Part shown: piece after piece, positions 34,186-45,243 of the stretch | Layout of the letters: each line of letters begins with the position of its first letter | How positions within the stretch are numbered: position 1 is the first letter of the stretch | DNA from: Thermodesulfovibrio sp. N1 | Lineage (GTDB): Bacteria; Nitrospirota; Thermodesulfovibrionia; Thermodesulfovibrionales; Thermodesulfovibrionaceae | Assembly (NCBI RefSeq): GCF_001707915.1 | Contig: NZ_MAVV01000001.1 | Location: 47,970 to 111,969 of the forward strand | DNA: 64,000 nt | Direction: 5' to 3' | Notes under the pieces: model-generated | What the model saw: the letters and a program-made list of their open reading frames with translations, nothing else | Databases searched by the model: none | What the model was told of the DNA's origin: nothing | Translations under genes and position numbers: made by a program

Positions 34186-34856
34186 AATTAATATTTTTTG
34201 ACATCGATGGCACATTAATAAGTGCAGGTGGAGCTGGCACTCGCTCTTTAAATAAAGCCTTCGAAGAGGTCTTAGGAATAAAAGAAGCTTTCAAAAACTT
34301 TGAAATGGCAGGAAAAACAGATATTCAAATTATCAAAGAAGGGCTTAATCTTTTAAAGATTAAGCCTTCAAATAGATTAATCAATCAAATTATTGAAAGT
34401 TATATTAATAACTTAAAGAAGGAAATAAATAACAATTCAAAGCATTTAAAACCAGGAGTTAAAAACTTTCTTGAGCTTCTATATAATGACTTTGAATATC
34501 CCCTTGGACTTCTTACAGGGAACGTGGAATTAGGAGCAAGAATAAAGCTTGAACCCTTTGGTTTAAACTCCTTTTTTTTATTTGGTGCCTTTGGAAGTGA
34601 TCACGAAGACAGAAACTTTTTGCTTCCGATAGGAATTCAAAAATTTATTAATAAATTTAATCTTTATGTTGATTTTCATCAATGTATAGTTATAGGAGAT
34701 ACACCAAGAGATGTTAAATGTGCAAAAATTTATGGAGCTAAAGTTATTGCTGTAGCTACAGGACCTTATAGTATAGAAGATTTAAAAAATACTGATGCAG
34801 ATGTTGTAGTTGAAAACCTTACTGAAGTCAATAAAATACTACCTTTACTTAGTTAA
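34182..34856 (+). CDS. HAD-superfamily hydrolase (phosphoglycolate-phosphatase-like)
   Basis: A 224-residue HAD phosphatase starting at GTG 34182 (GTGA overlap with aat). Motif I is FFDIDGTLISAGG, motif II LGLLTGN, and motif III/IV CIVIGDTPRDVKCAK. A helical cap (about 15-85) places it in the Gph-like subfamily. Substrate cannot be deduced; 2-phosphoglycolate repair is possible. Its operon partners are N-degron and ribosome rescue genes, so the link is unclear. Confidence 0.85.
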   Translation: MKLIFFDIDGTLISAGGAGTRSLNKAFEEVLGIKEAFKNFEMAGKTDIQIIKEGLNLLKIKPSNRLINQIIESYINNLKKEINNNSKHLKPGVKNFLELLYNDFEYPLGLLTGNVELGARIKLEPFGLNSFFLFGAFGSDHEDRNFLLPIGIQKFINKFNLYVDFHQCIVIGDTPRDVKCAKIYGAKVIAVATGPYSIEDLKNTDADVVVENLTEVNKILPLLS

Positions 34857-34857
34857 A

Positions 34858-35214
34858 ATGTCTAAATTTCCTGTATCACCCAAAAAAGAACAAGAACTTA
34901 TATCTGAAATGCAAAGACTCTTAATTAAAGAATCAGATATTGAAGAAAAGTTTATCCGTTGTAGTGGACATGGAGGTCAAAAGGTAAATAAAACATCCTC
35001 TGGAGTTTTTCTACGACATATACCAACAGGGATAGAAATAAAATATACCAAAGAAAGATCCTTAGGTTTAAATAGATTCTTTGCAAGACGTTTACTTGTT
35101 GATAAAATAAAAGAAAAACTCGGAATCTCCACCCAAAAATCAAAGGAAATTGAGAAAATTAAAAAGAAAAAGCTAAGAAGTAAAAGAAGAAATAAAAAGA
35201 AGAGGGAGGAATAA
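34858..35214 (+). CDS. Class I release-factor-like ribosome rescue protein (GGQ domain)
   Basis: The ATG at 34858, right after the HAD stop, gives 118 residues; a longer frame upstream lies inside the HAD gene and is rejected. It carries the peptidyl hydrolysis motif GHGGQ (37-41) in FIRCSGHGGQKVNKTSSGV and lacks any stop-codon recognition domain. The tail is very basic (KIKKKKLRSKRRNKKKR), as in ArfB/YaeJ and related rescue factors that insert into an empty mRNA channel. It therefore probably frees peptides from stalled ribosomes. The ending overlaps the bidirectional terminator. Confidence 0.85.
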   Translation: MSKFPVSPKKEQELISEMQRLLIKESDIEEKFIRCSGHGGQKVNKTSSGVFLRHIPTGIEIKYTKERSLGLNRFFARRLLVDKIKEKLGISTQKSKEIEKIKKKKLRSKRRNKKKREE

Positions 35215-35228
35215 ACCTCCCCCTTTTT
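35204..35228. terminator. Bidirectional terminator between the rescue gene and atpC
   Basis: GGGAGG (35204-35209) pairs with CCTCCC (35216-35221) around a 6-nt loop. CCTTTTT follows on the plus strand and a T-rich run follows on the minus strand, so it can serve both converging operons. The plus-strand stop codon is in the loop. Confidence 0.75.
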
Positions 35229-35649
35229 ACCTTGGAATAAGTTTAGTTGCTAATTGAATTCTTATTGTAGCCCTTTCTAAGGCTGCTTGAGCCCTTGCCA
35301 TATCAATATCTGTCTCGCCTGCTTGAGCTTTACGGAGTCTCTCTTCAGCTCTTGCCAATGCTGCCTTTGCTCTTTCTACATCAATTTCTTCAACTCTTTC
35401 TGCACTACCTACCAAAACCAAAACTCTGTCATTGAGAACTTCACAATATCCACGATTGATAAACAGATAATTCATTTGTCCTTCTTTTTTATAGGATAAA
35501 GAGCCAATTCTTAGAGCGGTCATAAAGGCACAATGACCAGGAAATACTCCAAAATCTCCTTCTGCACCTGTAGCATAAACTTCATCTACTTCTTCATTTA
35601 TTAATTCTCCATATGGAGTTATTACTTCTAACTTCAATTTATCTGCCAT
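35227..35649 (-). CDS. atpC: ATP synthase epsilon subunit
   Basis: A 140-residue F1 epsilon. The N-terminal beta-sandwich (LKLEVITPYGELINEEVDEVYATGAEGDFGVFPGH) is followed by a helical hairpin rich in Ala/Glu/Arg (about 88-135). It sits at the base of the central stalk and regulates hydrolysis. It is the last gene of the atp operon. Confidence 0.96.
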   Translation of the reverse strand: MADKLKLEVITPYGELINEEVDEVYATGAEGDFGVFPGHCAFMTALRIGSLSYKKEGQMNYLFINRGYCEVLNDRVLVLVGSAERVEEIDVERAKAALARAEERLRKAQAGETDIDMARAQAALERATIRIQLATKLIPR

Positions 35650-35664
35650 TCTTCACTCCTTTAA

Positions 35665-37101
<1,437 letters not shown>

Positions 37102-37119
37102 TTATTCTTTATTAAAATT

Positions 37120-38007
37120 TTATCCTTCACTTTGTTTTAATGCTTCAACACCACCAACAATATCCATCAACTCTTTTGTAATGGATGCCTGTCTTACTTT
37201 GTTGGCTATTAGTGTTGTCTTTTTTATTAATTCATCACAGTTCTTAGTTGCATTATCCATTGCTGTCATCCTTGCTGCTTCTTCAGCTGCTTGAGATTCT
37301 AAAAGTGCCCTATAAATCTGAATTTCAATATAAATTGGCAATAACATGGCAAAAAGCTCAGGAGCTCTCGGTTCATAAGTAAATGGTATAAAAGTAGGCT
37401 GTTCTGTAGGTGTAGCATCAATTCTGCCAATAGGCAATAATCTGTTAATTACTACCCTTTGAGCTATTACTGATTTAAATTCATTAAAAATAATTACTAC
37501 TTCATCAACTGCTTCAGTTACATAGGCATTTATCATCTCCTGTGCTATCATTTGAGCATGTGTATACTGAAGCCTTCCTGAAATCCCAGTCCATACATTT
37601 TTAAGCGCAAAATCTCTTCTTTTAAAGTAATCTCTTGCCTTTCTTCCAACAACTGATAATACGACATTTAATCCTTCACCTTTTAGTCTATTTATTTCTT
37701 TATGAGCAGCCCTTAAAATATTTGTGTTAAAAGCTCCACAAAGACCTTTGTCTGAGGTTATTACTAATACCTCTACTGTTTTTATTGGTCTTCTTAAAAG
37801 TATGGGGGGAACATCACCTCTTGTCTCAACAGCTCCTGATAAATCTGCAAGAACTTGTTGCATTTTTGTTGCATAGGGTCTGTATCTGAGCATGTTGTCC
37901 TGTACTTTACGGAGCTTAGCTGCTGCCACCATTTTCATGGCAGAGGTTATTTTCTTTGTACCCTGTATTGCCTTTATCTTTTTTCTTATATCTCTTAATG
38001 TCGGCAT
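37120..38007 (-). CDS. atpG: ATP synthase gamma subunit
   Basis: A 295-residue central-stalk subunit. The N-terminus LRDIRKKIKAIQGTKKITSAMKMVAAAKLRK and the C-terminus AARMTAMDNATKNCDELIKKT...ASITKELMDIVGG are the two long helices that rotate within alpha3beta3. TSDKGLCGAFNTNI marks the Rossmann-like part. Confidence 0.97.
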   Translation of the reverse strand: MPTLRDIRKKIKAIQGTKKITSAMKMVAAAKLRKVQDNMLRYRPYATKMQQVLADLSGAVETRGDVPPILLRRPIKTVEVLVITSDKGLCGAFNTNILRAAHKEINRLKGEGLNVVLSVVGRKARDYFKRRDFALKNVWTGISGRLQYTHAQMIAQEMINAYVTEAVDEVVIIFNEFKSVIAQRVVINRLLPIGRIDATPTEQPTFIPFTYEPRAPELFAMLLPIYIEIQIYRALLESQAAEEAARMTAMDNATKNCDELIKKTTLIANKVRQASITKELMDIVGGVEALKQSEG

Positions 38008-38039
38008 TTAACAGCTCCTAGCTTCAGTTTTTTTATTAA

Positions 38040-39548
38040 TTAAGGCTGAAAAGTCTTCTTAAACTCTAAAATAGCATCAGTTATTTTCTGTCTGAGCGAA
38101 TCATCAAGCTCTTTCTTTTCTCTAATTTCCTTTCTAAGGTCTTCTTTCTGGCTTCTTATGAAGCTTAAGAATCCCTGTTCAAAGGCTTTAATAGCAGAGA
38201 CAGGTAAATCATCAAGATGTCCCTGTGTTCCTGCAAAAATTAACATAATCTGGTCTTCAACAGGCATTGGAACATACTGATCTTGTTTAAGAAGTTCAAC
38301 CATTCTCTGCCCTCTTTCAAGTAATGCCCTTGTTGCTTTATCAAGATCTGCTGCAAACTGGGCAAAGGCTGCAAGTTCTCTGTACTGAGCAAGGTCTAAC
38401 CTTAACATACCTGCAACCTGCTTCATTGCTTTGATCTGTGCTGCACCACCGACACGGCTAACTGAAAGACCTACATTAATTGCTGGACGGACACCAGCAT
38501 AAAAGAGTTCTGGCTCTAAATATATCTGACCATCTGTAATAGAGATAACATTTGTTGGAATATATCCAGAAACGTCTCCAGCCTGTGTTTCAATAACTGG
38601 TAATGCTGTAAGAGAACCTCCGCCCTCAGCATCAGAGAGTTTTGCTGCTCTTTCAAGCAATCTTGAATGGAGATAGAAAACATCACCAGGATAAGCTTCT
38701 CTACCTGGTGGTCTTCTAAGAATCAATGAAACCTGTCTGTATGCATATGCCTGTTTTGTTAAGTCATCATAACATACTAATGCATGCATACCTTTATCTC
38801 TGAAATATTCACCCATTGCACAGCCAACATATGGTGCAATATACTGCATGGATGCTGGCTCAGATGCTGTTGCTGCAACAACTATTGTGTGATCCATTGC
38901 TCCATATTTTTTAAGAGTTTCAACAACCTGAACAACACTTTGACGTCTCTGTCCACAGGCAACATATATACATATGCAGTTTTGTCCTTTCTGGTTAATA
39001 ATTGTATCAAGCAAAATAGCTGTCTTACCAGTCTGACGGTCACCAATAACAAGCTCTCTCTGTCCTCTACCTATTGGAATCATTGCATCTATTGCCTTAA
39101 TACCTGTCTGGAGAGGCTCCTTAACAGGCTGTCTTTTAATAATTCCAGGTGCAATTACGTCAACTTTTCTTGAAGCTTTTGCATTAATTGGGCCTTTGCC
39201 ATCAATGGGCATTCCGATGGCATTAACAACTCTTCCAATAAGCTCCTCACCAACTGGAGTTTCCATAACTCTTCCAGTTCTTTTAACAATGTCACCCTCT
39301 TTGACAAGTCTGTCATCACCAAAAAGAATAGCACCTACATTATCTTCTTCAAGGTTAAGAGCCATTCCATAAACTCCGTTTGGAAGCTCCAGCATTTCAG
39401 AAGCCATGCAGTTGTCTAATCCATAAATTCTTGCAACACCGTCACCAACAGAGGTAACAATTCCTACTTCGCTGACATCAGCCTTCTTCTCAAAGTCAGC
39501 AATCTGCTTTTTAAGATACTCGCTAATTTCTTCCATCTTAAGTTCCAT
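38040..39548 (-). CDS. atpA: ATP synthase alpha subunit
   Basis: A 502-residue non-catalytic nucleotide-binding subunit with P-loop [22 protein letters not shown] and the alpha signature [17 protein letters not shown]. The N-terminus ([16 protein letters not shown]) binds delta. It lies between atpH and atpG as in the canonical operon. Confidence 0.98.
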   Translation of the reverse strand: MELKMEEISEYLKKQIADFEKKADVSEVGIVTSVGDGVARIYGLDNCMASEMLELPNGVYGMALNLEEDNVGAILFGDDRLVKEGDIVKRTGRVMETPVGEELIGRVVNAIGMPIDGKGPINAKASRKVDVIAPGIIKRQPVKEPLQTGIKAIDAMIPIGRGQRELVIGDRQTGKTAILLDTIINQKGQNCICIYVACGQRRQSVVQVVETLKKYGAMDHTIVVAATASEPASMQYIAPYVGCAMGEYFRDKGMHALVCYDDLTKQAYAYRQVSLILRRPPGREAYPGDVFYLHSRLLERAAKLSDAEGGGSLTALPVIETQAGDVSGYIPTNVISITDGQIYLEPELFYAGVRPAINVGLSVSRVGGAAQIKAMKQVAGMLRLDLAQYRELAAFAQFAADLDKATRALLERGQRMVELLKQDQYVPMPVEDQIMLIFAGTQGHLDDLPVSAIKAFEQGFLSFIRSQKEDLRKEIREKKELDDSLRQKITDAILEFKKTFQP

Positions 39549-39554
39549 AGTTTC

Positions 39555-40100
39555 TCACCCCTTTATAAGCTTATCTCTTAAAAGACCCAACTGGCCTTTT
39601 ATGCTCAAATCATACATTGTGCTTCCAATTTTAACTCTTACCCCACCTATTAATTCAGGATCAATCTCATACTGTAATTCCACATCTCTTCCTGTGATTA
39701 CTTTTAAGGATTCGATAATTTTTTGCTTTATACTATCAGGTAACTCTATAGCACTTGTTACAACTCCTTTTACCTTTCTCTTAGCCTCTAAATAAAGTGC
39801 ATTGATATACCTCACAATTTCCCCTAACCCAACAAGAACTCCTTCGATACTGAGAAAACTTAAAAATTTTTTCACCTCTTCAGGTAAATTCATTTTTTCA
39901 CAGAGATAACTTATCACTCCAACTCTTTCCTCATCCTTAAAGGAAGGAGAAGTAAGCATGTTTCTGAATTGCTTTTCCTTCTGCATGAGAGTTGATACTG
40001 TCTCAAGTTTAACTACAATTTCTGGAACCTGGTCAAGATTCACCAGGCTTAAAAATTGTTTTGCATATTTTTTTGCCTTAGCTCCTCTAACCTTTCTCAA
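39555..40100 (-). CDS. atpH: ATP synthase delta subunit
   Basis: A 181-residue delta (OSCP) subunit joining F1 to the peripheral stalk. The N-terminal six-helix domain starts [21 protein letters not shown], and the C-terminal domain has [29 protein letters not shown], the family signature. It overlaps atpF by 4 bp. Confidence 0.95.
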   Translation of the reverse strand: MRKVRGAKAKKYAKQFLSLVNLDQVPEIVVKLETVSTLMQKEKQFRNMLTSPSFKDEERVGVISYLCEKMNLPEEVKKFLSFLSIEGVLVGLGEIVRYINALYLEAKRKVKGVVTSAIELPDSIKQKIIESLKVITGRDVELQYEIDPELIGGVRVKIGSTMYDLSIKGQLGLLRDKLIKG

Positions 40101-40666
40101 TTTTTCCGCCCCTCTATAATTTTTATTGATTCCTGAAGGAGCTTTTCTTGCTCTTCAGGTGTTATTTTTTCTTTTAGCTTTTGCTCGCTCAATTGAATTG
40201 CTAACTCCGCAGCTTCAAGCCTCAATGCATTCTTTGCCATCTTTACCTCAAACTCTATATTAGTTTTAGCCTGTTCAAGAATTTTCTCCTTCATTCTATC
40301 GGTTTCTTGAATTATTTGTTGTTTTTCCTGTTCACCAATTTTTTTAGCTGACTCTATTATATCTTGCACATCTTTATCTTTAAGTTTTAGCTTCTCCTCA
40401 ACTTCCTGTAAAGCTCTCTGAGCAAGCTCTTTTGCTTCCTGTGACTCTTTAATGCTCTTTTCAATTAGCTCTTTTCTTTGTGCAAGAAAATTTTTTATAG
40501 GTTTTCCAAGAAATTTAACAAGAATAAAAACCAATATTGCAAAATTGATTGTTTTAAATATCCAATCTTTTAAATCTCCTCCTATAGGCTCACCACCGGC
40601 AGCAGCAAAGGCATTAACAGCAGTTAATACCATAATTGATGAGGTTAAAATTATCCACTTTTTCAT
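40097..40666 (-). CDS. atpF: ATP synthase b subunit with N-terminal signal-like segment
   Basis: A 189-residue stalk subunit. Residues 1-22 look like a signal peptide ([24 protein letters not shown]), followed by the true membrane helix [21 protein letters not shown] and a long charged coiled coil. Some F-ATPases in chloroplasts and deep-branching bacteria have such a precursor-like b subunit. Together with the b' gene upstream it forms a heterodimeric peripheral stalk. Confidence 0.93.
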   Translation of the reverse strand: MKKWIILTSSIMVLTAVNAFAAAGGEPIGGDLKDWIFKTINFAILVFILVKFLGKPIKNFLAQRKELIEKSIKESQEAKELAQRALQEVEEKLKLKDKDVQDIIESAKKIGEQEKQQIIQETDRMKEKILEQAKTNIEFEVKMAKNALRLEAAELAIQLSEQKLKEKITPEEQEKLLQESIKIIEGRKN

Positions 40667-40676
40667 ATCGCCTCCA

Positions 40677-41096
40677 TCATACTTTTATCAGTTTATTGAC
40701 AATCTCGTCAGATAATCTTTCAACTTCCTGTCTTAGCATCACTCTTACTCTTTCAGTTTCTGCTTTGATTTCTGCCCTTGCCTTTTCAATCATTTGAACT
40801 GCTTCTTTTTCTGCAGAGGAAATAACCTCTCTTTGGTAGGCTAATGCTTCCTCCCTAAGGGAATTAATAATTTGTTTTGCCTGTGCCTTTGCATTTGCTA
40901 AATCAGCATTCATCTGCGCAATAGCCTTTTCCTTTTTCTCATTCATGATCTGAGCTTCTTCTAGGGCACCCTTAATCATTTGTTCCCGCTGACTAAAAAG
41001 CTCAATCATTGGTTTAAAGAGAATAGCATTTAGGATAAACATTAAGACAAAAAATTGAATCATTAATACAAAAAACCAATTGTTAAACTCTAACAT
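40677..41096 (-). CDS. atpF': ATP synthase b' subunit
   Basis: A 139-residue single-span protein: membrane helix FFVLMIQFFVLMFILNAILFKPM at the N-terminus, then a long Lys/Glu/Ala coiled coil. Presence of separate b and b' genes is seen in cyanobacteria, purple bacteria, Aquificales and several other lineages. It is the first gene of the operon and is preceded by a good promoter; a and c subunit genes are not here. Confidence 0.93.
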   Translation of the reverse strand: MLEFNNWFFVLMIQFFVLMFILNAILFKPMIELFSQREQMIKGALEEAQIMNEKKEKAIAQMNADLANAKAQAKQIINSLREEALAYQREVISSAEKEAVQMIEKARAEIKAETERVRVMLRQEVERLSDEIVNKLIKV

Positions 41097-41147
41097 ACCC
41101 CACCTTCTTTCTGTTAGATTTTTTGTGCTTTAAAACAACTGCATGAC

Positions 41148-41176
41148 AAGATACCATATACAGCTTATTTTGTCAA
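41148..41176 (-). promoter_or_regulatory. atp operon promoter
   Basis: On the minus strand TTGACA (41176-41171), exactly 17 bp, then TATCTT (41153-41148). The start site would be near 41141, leaving a leader of about 45 nt before the b' gene. Confidence 0.7.
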
Positions 41177-41219
41177 GAAATTATCAATTTTAAATTTTTA
41201 TGGTATCATTAAATTTTTC

Positions 41220-42071
41220 TTATAAATCTCTGTGAATCGTTGATACATCAAATAACAAGCTCTTTATGAAATCGGAAATTTCATCGGCAATTACAACTGA
41301 TCGGTGTTTTCCTCCTGTGCAACCAACTGCTATTGTCAAATAGGCTCTGCCTTCCTTTTTATAGTTAGGTAAGGCAAAATTTAGAAAATTTTTAATATGT
41401 TCAAGGAATTCTTTTGTTTCTTGTTGCTTTAAAACAAAATCCCTAACTAATATATCTTTGCCAGTAAAATCCGTAAGCTCTGGAACAAAATAAGGATTTG
41501 GTAGATATCTTACATCAAATACTAAGTCTGAATTTAGGGGAATACCTTTTTTAAAACTAAAAGAAATTATTGTAATAACAGGATAAGATGTCTCTCCTTC
41601 ATATATACCTCGGATAAGGGCTTTTAATTCATGTGGATTTAAATTAGTTGTATCAATTATTTTATCTGATAATTCTCTTAATGGAGAAAGCAAAATATAC
41701 TCCTGCCTTATTGCCTCAATTAAATCCTTGTATTGCGAAGATAAAGGATGTGGCCTTCTTGTTTCCTTATATCTTCTAAGAATTGTTTCTTCATCAGCAT
41801 GAAGAAAGAGAATTTCTGTTTTATAATTTTTTTTGATTTCTTTTATGAACTCTAAAGAACTTTCGAAAAAATTATATCCTCTGATATCAATACCAAAAGC
41901 GACCTTTTCATGATAGCCATATTCACTAATATTTTTTAAAAAATTAAAGACAAGAGGAACTGGTAAATTGTCGATACAGAAAAAACCTATGTCTTCCAAA
42001 GTTCTTAAAGTTACAGTTTTCCCTCCTCCCGAAAGCCCTGTAACAATAACTATGTTTGGACTACTAATCAA
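41220..42071 (-). CDS. rapZ: RNase adapter protein / nucleotide-binding protein RapZ
   Basis: A 283-residue P-loop protein: Walker A VTGLSGGGKT at 10-19, DIRGYNF in the middle and the C-terminal block TIAVGCTGGKHRSVVIADEIS, which together define the RapZ/YvcJ family. In enterobacteria RapZ controls glucosamine-6-phosphate synthase through small RNAs; elsewhere the role is less clear. It closes the rpoN-hpf-rapZ end of the operon. Confidence 0.95.
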   Translation of the reverse strand: MISSPNIVIVTGLSGGGKTVTLRTLEDIGFFCIDNLPVPLVFNFLKNISEYGYHEKVAFGIDIRGYNFFESSLEFIKEIKKNYKTEILFLHADEETILRRYKETRRPHPLSSQYKDLIEAIRQEYILLSPLRELSDKIIDTTNLNPHELKALIRGIYEGETSYPVITIISFSFKKGIPLNSDLVFDVRYLPNPYFVPELTDFTGKDILVRDFVLKQQETKEFLEHIKNFLNFALPNYKKEGRAYLTIAVGCTGGKHRSVVIADEISDFIKSLLFDVSTIHRDL

Positions 42072-42080
42072 AGTAAAACC

Positions 42081-42602
42081 TTATCTTGCCGGTTCTATTA
42101 AACCGTAATTACCATCTTTTCTTCTATAAACTAAATTCACATCTCCTGTAAAAGAATTCAAAAAAATAAAGAAATCTTTGTCAAGAAGTTCCATTTGATC
42201 AACTGCTTCCTCTGGTGTCATGGGTCTTAAATCAAATTTTTTGAATTTTACTATCCTTTTAACTGTTTCGGCTTTTTCTTCAGAAACTGCAAGATGTTTA
42301 GTATTATCTTTCTTATTTTTATTTTGAATTTTTTCCTTATATTTAAGTACCTGTTTTTCAAGTTTTTCTACGACCTGGTCTACAGCAGAGTACAAATCTT
42401 CTGTTTTTCCCTCTGCCTGAATTAGATGTCCGTTAACTTTCAATAGAACATCTATTTTATGAGTAAACTTTTCAGTACTTATTGTAACCACTGCTTCAGA
42501 TAGATCATTTAAAAATTTACTAAATTTGCTCAATCTTTTCTCAATATACTGCCTTAAGGCATCGGTAACTTCAATATTCCTTCCTTTGATATTTAACTTC
42601 AT
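42081..42602 (-). CDS. hpf: Ribosome hibernation promoting factor, long form
   Basis: A 173-residue HPF. Residues 1-100 form the ribosome-binding domain (MKLNIKGRNIEVTDALRQYIEKRLSKFSKFL); a linker leads to the C-terminal dimerisation domain (about 120-173) with FDLRPMTPEEAVDQMELLDKDFFIFLN. The long form can form 100S dimers without RMF. Location next to rpoN is the common arrangement. Confidence 0.95.
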   Translation of the reverse strand: MKLNIKGRNIEVTDALRQYIEKRLSKFSKFLNDLSEAVVTISTEKFTHKIDVLLKVNGHLIQAEGKTEDLYSAVDQVVEKLEKQVLKYKEKIQNKNKKDNTKHLAVSEEKAETVKRIVKFKKFDLRPMTPEEAVDQMELLDKDFFIFLNSFTGDVNLVYRRKDGNYGLIEPAR

Positions 42603-42614
42603 ACCCAGTCCTCC

Positions 42615-44027
42615 TTAATATTTTTTTACCTTTCTTATTGATTTAGGTGGTATTTTAAGTTCTTCTCTATATTTTGCAACAGTTCTTCTTGCAATATCTA
42701 TCCCTTGCTTTTTTAATATTTCTGATATTTCACTATCTGAAAGTGGATTTTCAGGATTTTCCTCACTAATAATTTTTTGAATTAACTCTTTTACTTTTGA
42801 TGAACAAATTGCTCCCGTGCTTGAATTTAATGCATTTCCAAAGAAAAATTTAAAACTAAAAATTCCATGGTCGCAGGCAAGATACTTGTTAGAAGTAACT
42901 CTGCTTATTGTACTTTCATGTAATCCTATATCTTCCGCTATATCTCTTAAATTAAGAGGCTTTAAATGAGAGATTCCTTTGTCAAAAAATTCTCTCTGAA
43001 ATTTAATAAGACTTTCTGTTACTCTGTAAATTGTTCTATTCCTTTGTTCTAAGCTTTTCAAAAGATCCACAGCATTTTTAAATTTTTCCTTAAAAAATTT
43101 TCTCTCTTCGGCAGATAACTTGTAAGACTTGACAAGTTCATTGTAAAGATTGCTTAGTCTAATTTTAGGAATGCCTTCATCATTAAGTATAATTTGATAT
43201 TCATCATTAACTTTTTTAATATAAACATCTGGAACAGGTGTAAAGGAAGCTCCCTGTGCAAAATTTCTTCCCGGTCTTGGCTCAAGTTTTTCAATTATTT
43301 TTATTGCTTGAAAAATTTCATCAATTGATACATTAAATCTTTTTGCAATCTTTTCATATTTTTTTCTTTGAAGATCCTCTAAATGTTCTTCAACTATTGA
43401 ATAAATGATTGTTTGTTCCAAGCCTAAGTTTTTTATCTGTAATAATAAACATTCTTTTAAATCCCTTGCACCAACTCCAGGTGGGTCAAATTCCTGTACC
43501 AATGAAATTGCCTTTCTGGCAGTCTCTAAATCTGTCTCTGCAAGTTTGGCTATTTCTTCCTCAGTTGCTTTAAGATAGCCATCTTCATCAATATTCCCTA
43601 TAACTATTTCTGCAACTAATCTAATCCTGTCATCAGACTTGTTTAGTCTTAACTGCCATAGTAAGTGTTCCCATAAATCTTTTGATGTGGAGTAAAAAAG
43701 TTCAAAGGAAGGTTTTTCCTCTATACCGGGGTTAAAGTAACCTAAATCTCTTCCATCATCAGCCCTTTCATTAAAATATTCATCTACAATAATATTTTCA
43801 ATTTTATTAATAATGATAGGTTCATCTTCTGTTTGAGTTAATTCTGCTTCTTCTGAACTCTCTGTTTCTTCATCTAATTCAAGTAAAGGATTCTCCAGCA
43901 ACTCAATTTGAAGATATTGGCTTAATTCAAGCTGAGGAAGTTGAAGTAGCTTAAGTTGCATCTGTAACTGAGGTGTTAGTGCAAGCTTTTGTGTTAATCT
44001 AAGGTCTACTCTTTGCTCAAGTGCCAT
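42615..44027 (-). CDS. rpoN: RNA polymerase sigma-54 factor
   Basis: A 470-residue sigma-54. Region I is Gln/Leu rich (LTQKLALTPQLQMQLKLLQLPQLELSQYL), region II is acidic, and region III contains the core-binding domain, an HTH (LRDIAEDIGLHESTISRVTSNKYLA) and the C-terminal RpoN box ARRTVAKYREELKIP, which recognises the -24 element. Its activators are not in this window. Start overlaps the lptB stop. Confidence 0.97.
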   Translation of the reverse strand: MALEQRVDLRLTQKLALTPQLQMQLKLLQLPQLELSQYLQIELLENPLLELDEETESSEEAELTQTEDEPIIINKIENIIVDEYFNERADDGRDLGYFNPGIEEKPSFELFYSTSKDLWEHLLWQLRLNKSDDRIRLVAEIVIGNIDEDGYLKATEEEIAKLAETDLETARKAISLVQEFDPPGVGARDLKECLLLQIKNLGLEQTIIYSIVEEHLEDLQRKKYEKIAKRFNVSIDEIFQAIKIIEKLEPRPGRNFAQGASFTPVPDVYIKKVNDEYQIILNDEGIPKIRLSNLYNELVKSYKLSAEERKFFKEKFKNAVDLLKSLEQRNRTIYRVTESLIKFQREFFDKGISHLKPLNLRDIAEDIGLHESTISRVTSNKYLACDHGIFSFKFFFGNALNSSTGAICSSKVKELIQKIISEENPENPLSDSEISEILKKQGIDIARRTVAKYREELKIPPKSIRKVKKY

Positions 44028-44764
44028 TATAGTTTAAAATCCTCCCCCAGATAAGCCTCTCTAACTATTTTGTCATTAATAAGTTGCTCAGGAGAACCTT
44101 CAGCAAGAAGTTCACCATTGTGAATTATAAAGGCTCTATCAGTGATAGAAAGAGTCTCTCTTACATTATGATCTGTAATTATAACACCTATACCTTTATC
44201 TTTAAGATGTTTTATTGTTTTCTTCAATTCAACTACTGCTAAAGGATCAATACCTGCAAAAGGTTCATCAAAAAGCATAAAAATAGGCTTTAAGGCAATC
44301 GCCCTTGCGATCTCTGCTCTTCTTCGTTCACCGCCTGAAAGTTTATATCCTTCTCTATCAGCAAACTCTTTTAAATTAAATTCTTTGAGAATCTCGTTCA
44401 CTTCTTCGTCAATCTTAGATAATGCATCTTTATCATTTTCATACTTAATTTCAAGAACTGCTTTGATATTATCTCTTACAGTCAACTTTCTGAATATTGA
44501 AGACTCTTGAGGAAGATAACCTAATCCCAGCCTTGCTCTCTCATAAATAGGCATTGAAGAAATATCCTTACTATTAAGAAAAATTCTTCCATTGTCTGGT
44601 TTTATTATTCCTGTTATCATATAAAATGTTGTTGTCTTCCCTGCACCATTTGGACCTAATAAACCAACAACTTCTCCATTTTGTAAAGAAAAACTTATAC
44701 CTCTCACTGCTTCTTTTTTACCAAAGCTTTTTTTTAGTTTTTCTATTTTTAAACTATAGCTCAT
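44027..44764 (-). CDS. lptB: LPS export ABC transporter ATPase LptB
   Basis: A 245-residue ABC ATPase with Walker A GPNGAGKTT, signature LSGGERRRAEIARAIA, Walker B FMLFDEPFAGIDP and switch ITDHNVRETL. The LptB-specific DxxI region and its place between lptA and rpoN identify it over general ABC proteins. It powers LPS transport with LptF/LptG, which are elsewhere. Confidence 0.95.
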   Translation of the reverse strand: MSYSLKIEKLKKSFGKKEAVRGISFSLQNGEVVGLLGPNGAGKTTTFYMITGIIKPDNGRIFLNSKDISSMPIYERARLGLGYLPQESSIFRKLTVRDNIKAVLEIKYENDKDALSKIDEEVNEILKEFNLKEFADREGYKLSGGERRRAEIARAIALKPIFMLFDEPFAGIDPLAVVELKKTIKHLKDKGIGVIITDHNVRETLSITDRAFIIHNGELLAEGSPEQLINDKIVREAYLGEDFKL

Positions 44765-45243
44765 TTACCTGTTTTTCTCTCTTTAAGATAGACTCTGCTT
44801 TTTTCTACCATTGCTCGCTCATCTTTCATAAAATATGTAATTTTTTCACCTGTAACTAAATTCTTTCCCTCTGTTGCCCTTGGTTCCCCTAAAAAAACAA
44901 CTCTTTCCTCTGGTTCTGGGTAATATGTAGCTTTATGAGAAGTTATAACTCTATCGCCCTTTGTAAGTTTTACATTTCCTATTGCTTCAATCATTTTTAT
45001 ATTCCCACCCTTTTGTTCATCTTCATAATAAACTATCATTTTATTAGCATATAAAGTAACCTCGCCTCTTTTAGCTATAACATTTCCGTCAAAGGTTGCA
45101 GTCCTTGTTTTGCTGTCATTAATTAATGTTTGAGAAGTTATCACAATTGGCTGAACAATGTCCTTTTTTTCTTCTGCAGAAACATAACCAATACACAAAA
45201 TAGTAAAAAACAGAATAATTAATTTACTTTTTAGGATAGACAA
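44761..45243 (-). CDS. lptA: LPS transport periplasmic protein LptA
   Basis: A 160-residue exported protein of the OstA family. A TTG start gives signal peptide SKLIILFFTILCIGYVSAE. The mature part has the beta-jellyroll pattern VITSQTLINDSKTRTATFDGNVIAKRGEVTLYAN and MIEAIGNVKLTKGDRVITSHKATYYPE. It bridges LPS across the periplasm. Overlaps lptC by 20 bp. Confidence 0.9.
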   Translation of the reverse strand: MSILKSKLIILFFTILCIGYVSAEEKKDIVQPIVITSQTLINDSKTRTATFDGNVIAKRGEVTLYANKMIVYYEDEQKGGNIKMIEAIGNVKLTKGDRVITSHKATYYPEPEERVVFLGEPRATEGKNLVTGEKITYFMKDERAMVEKSRVYLKERKTGK

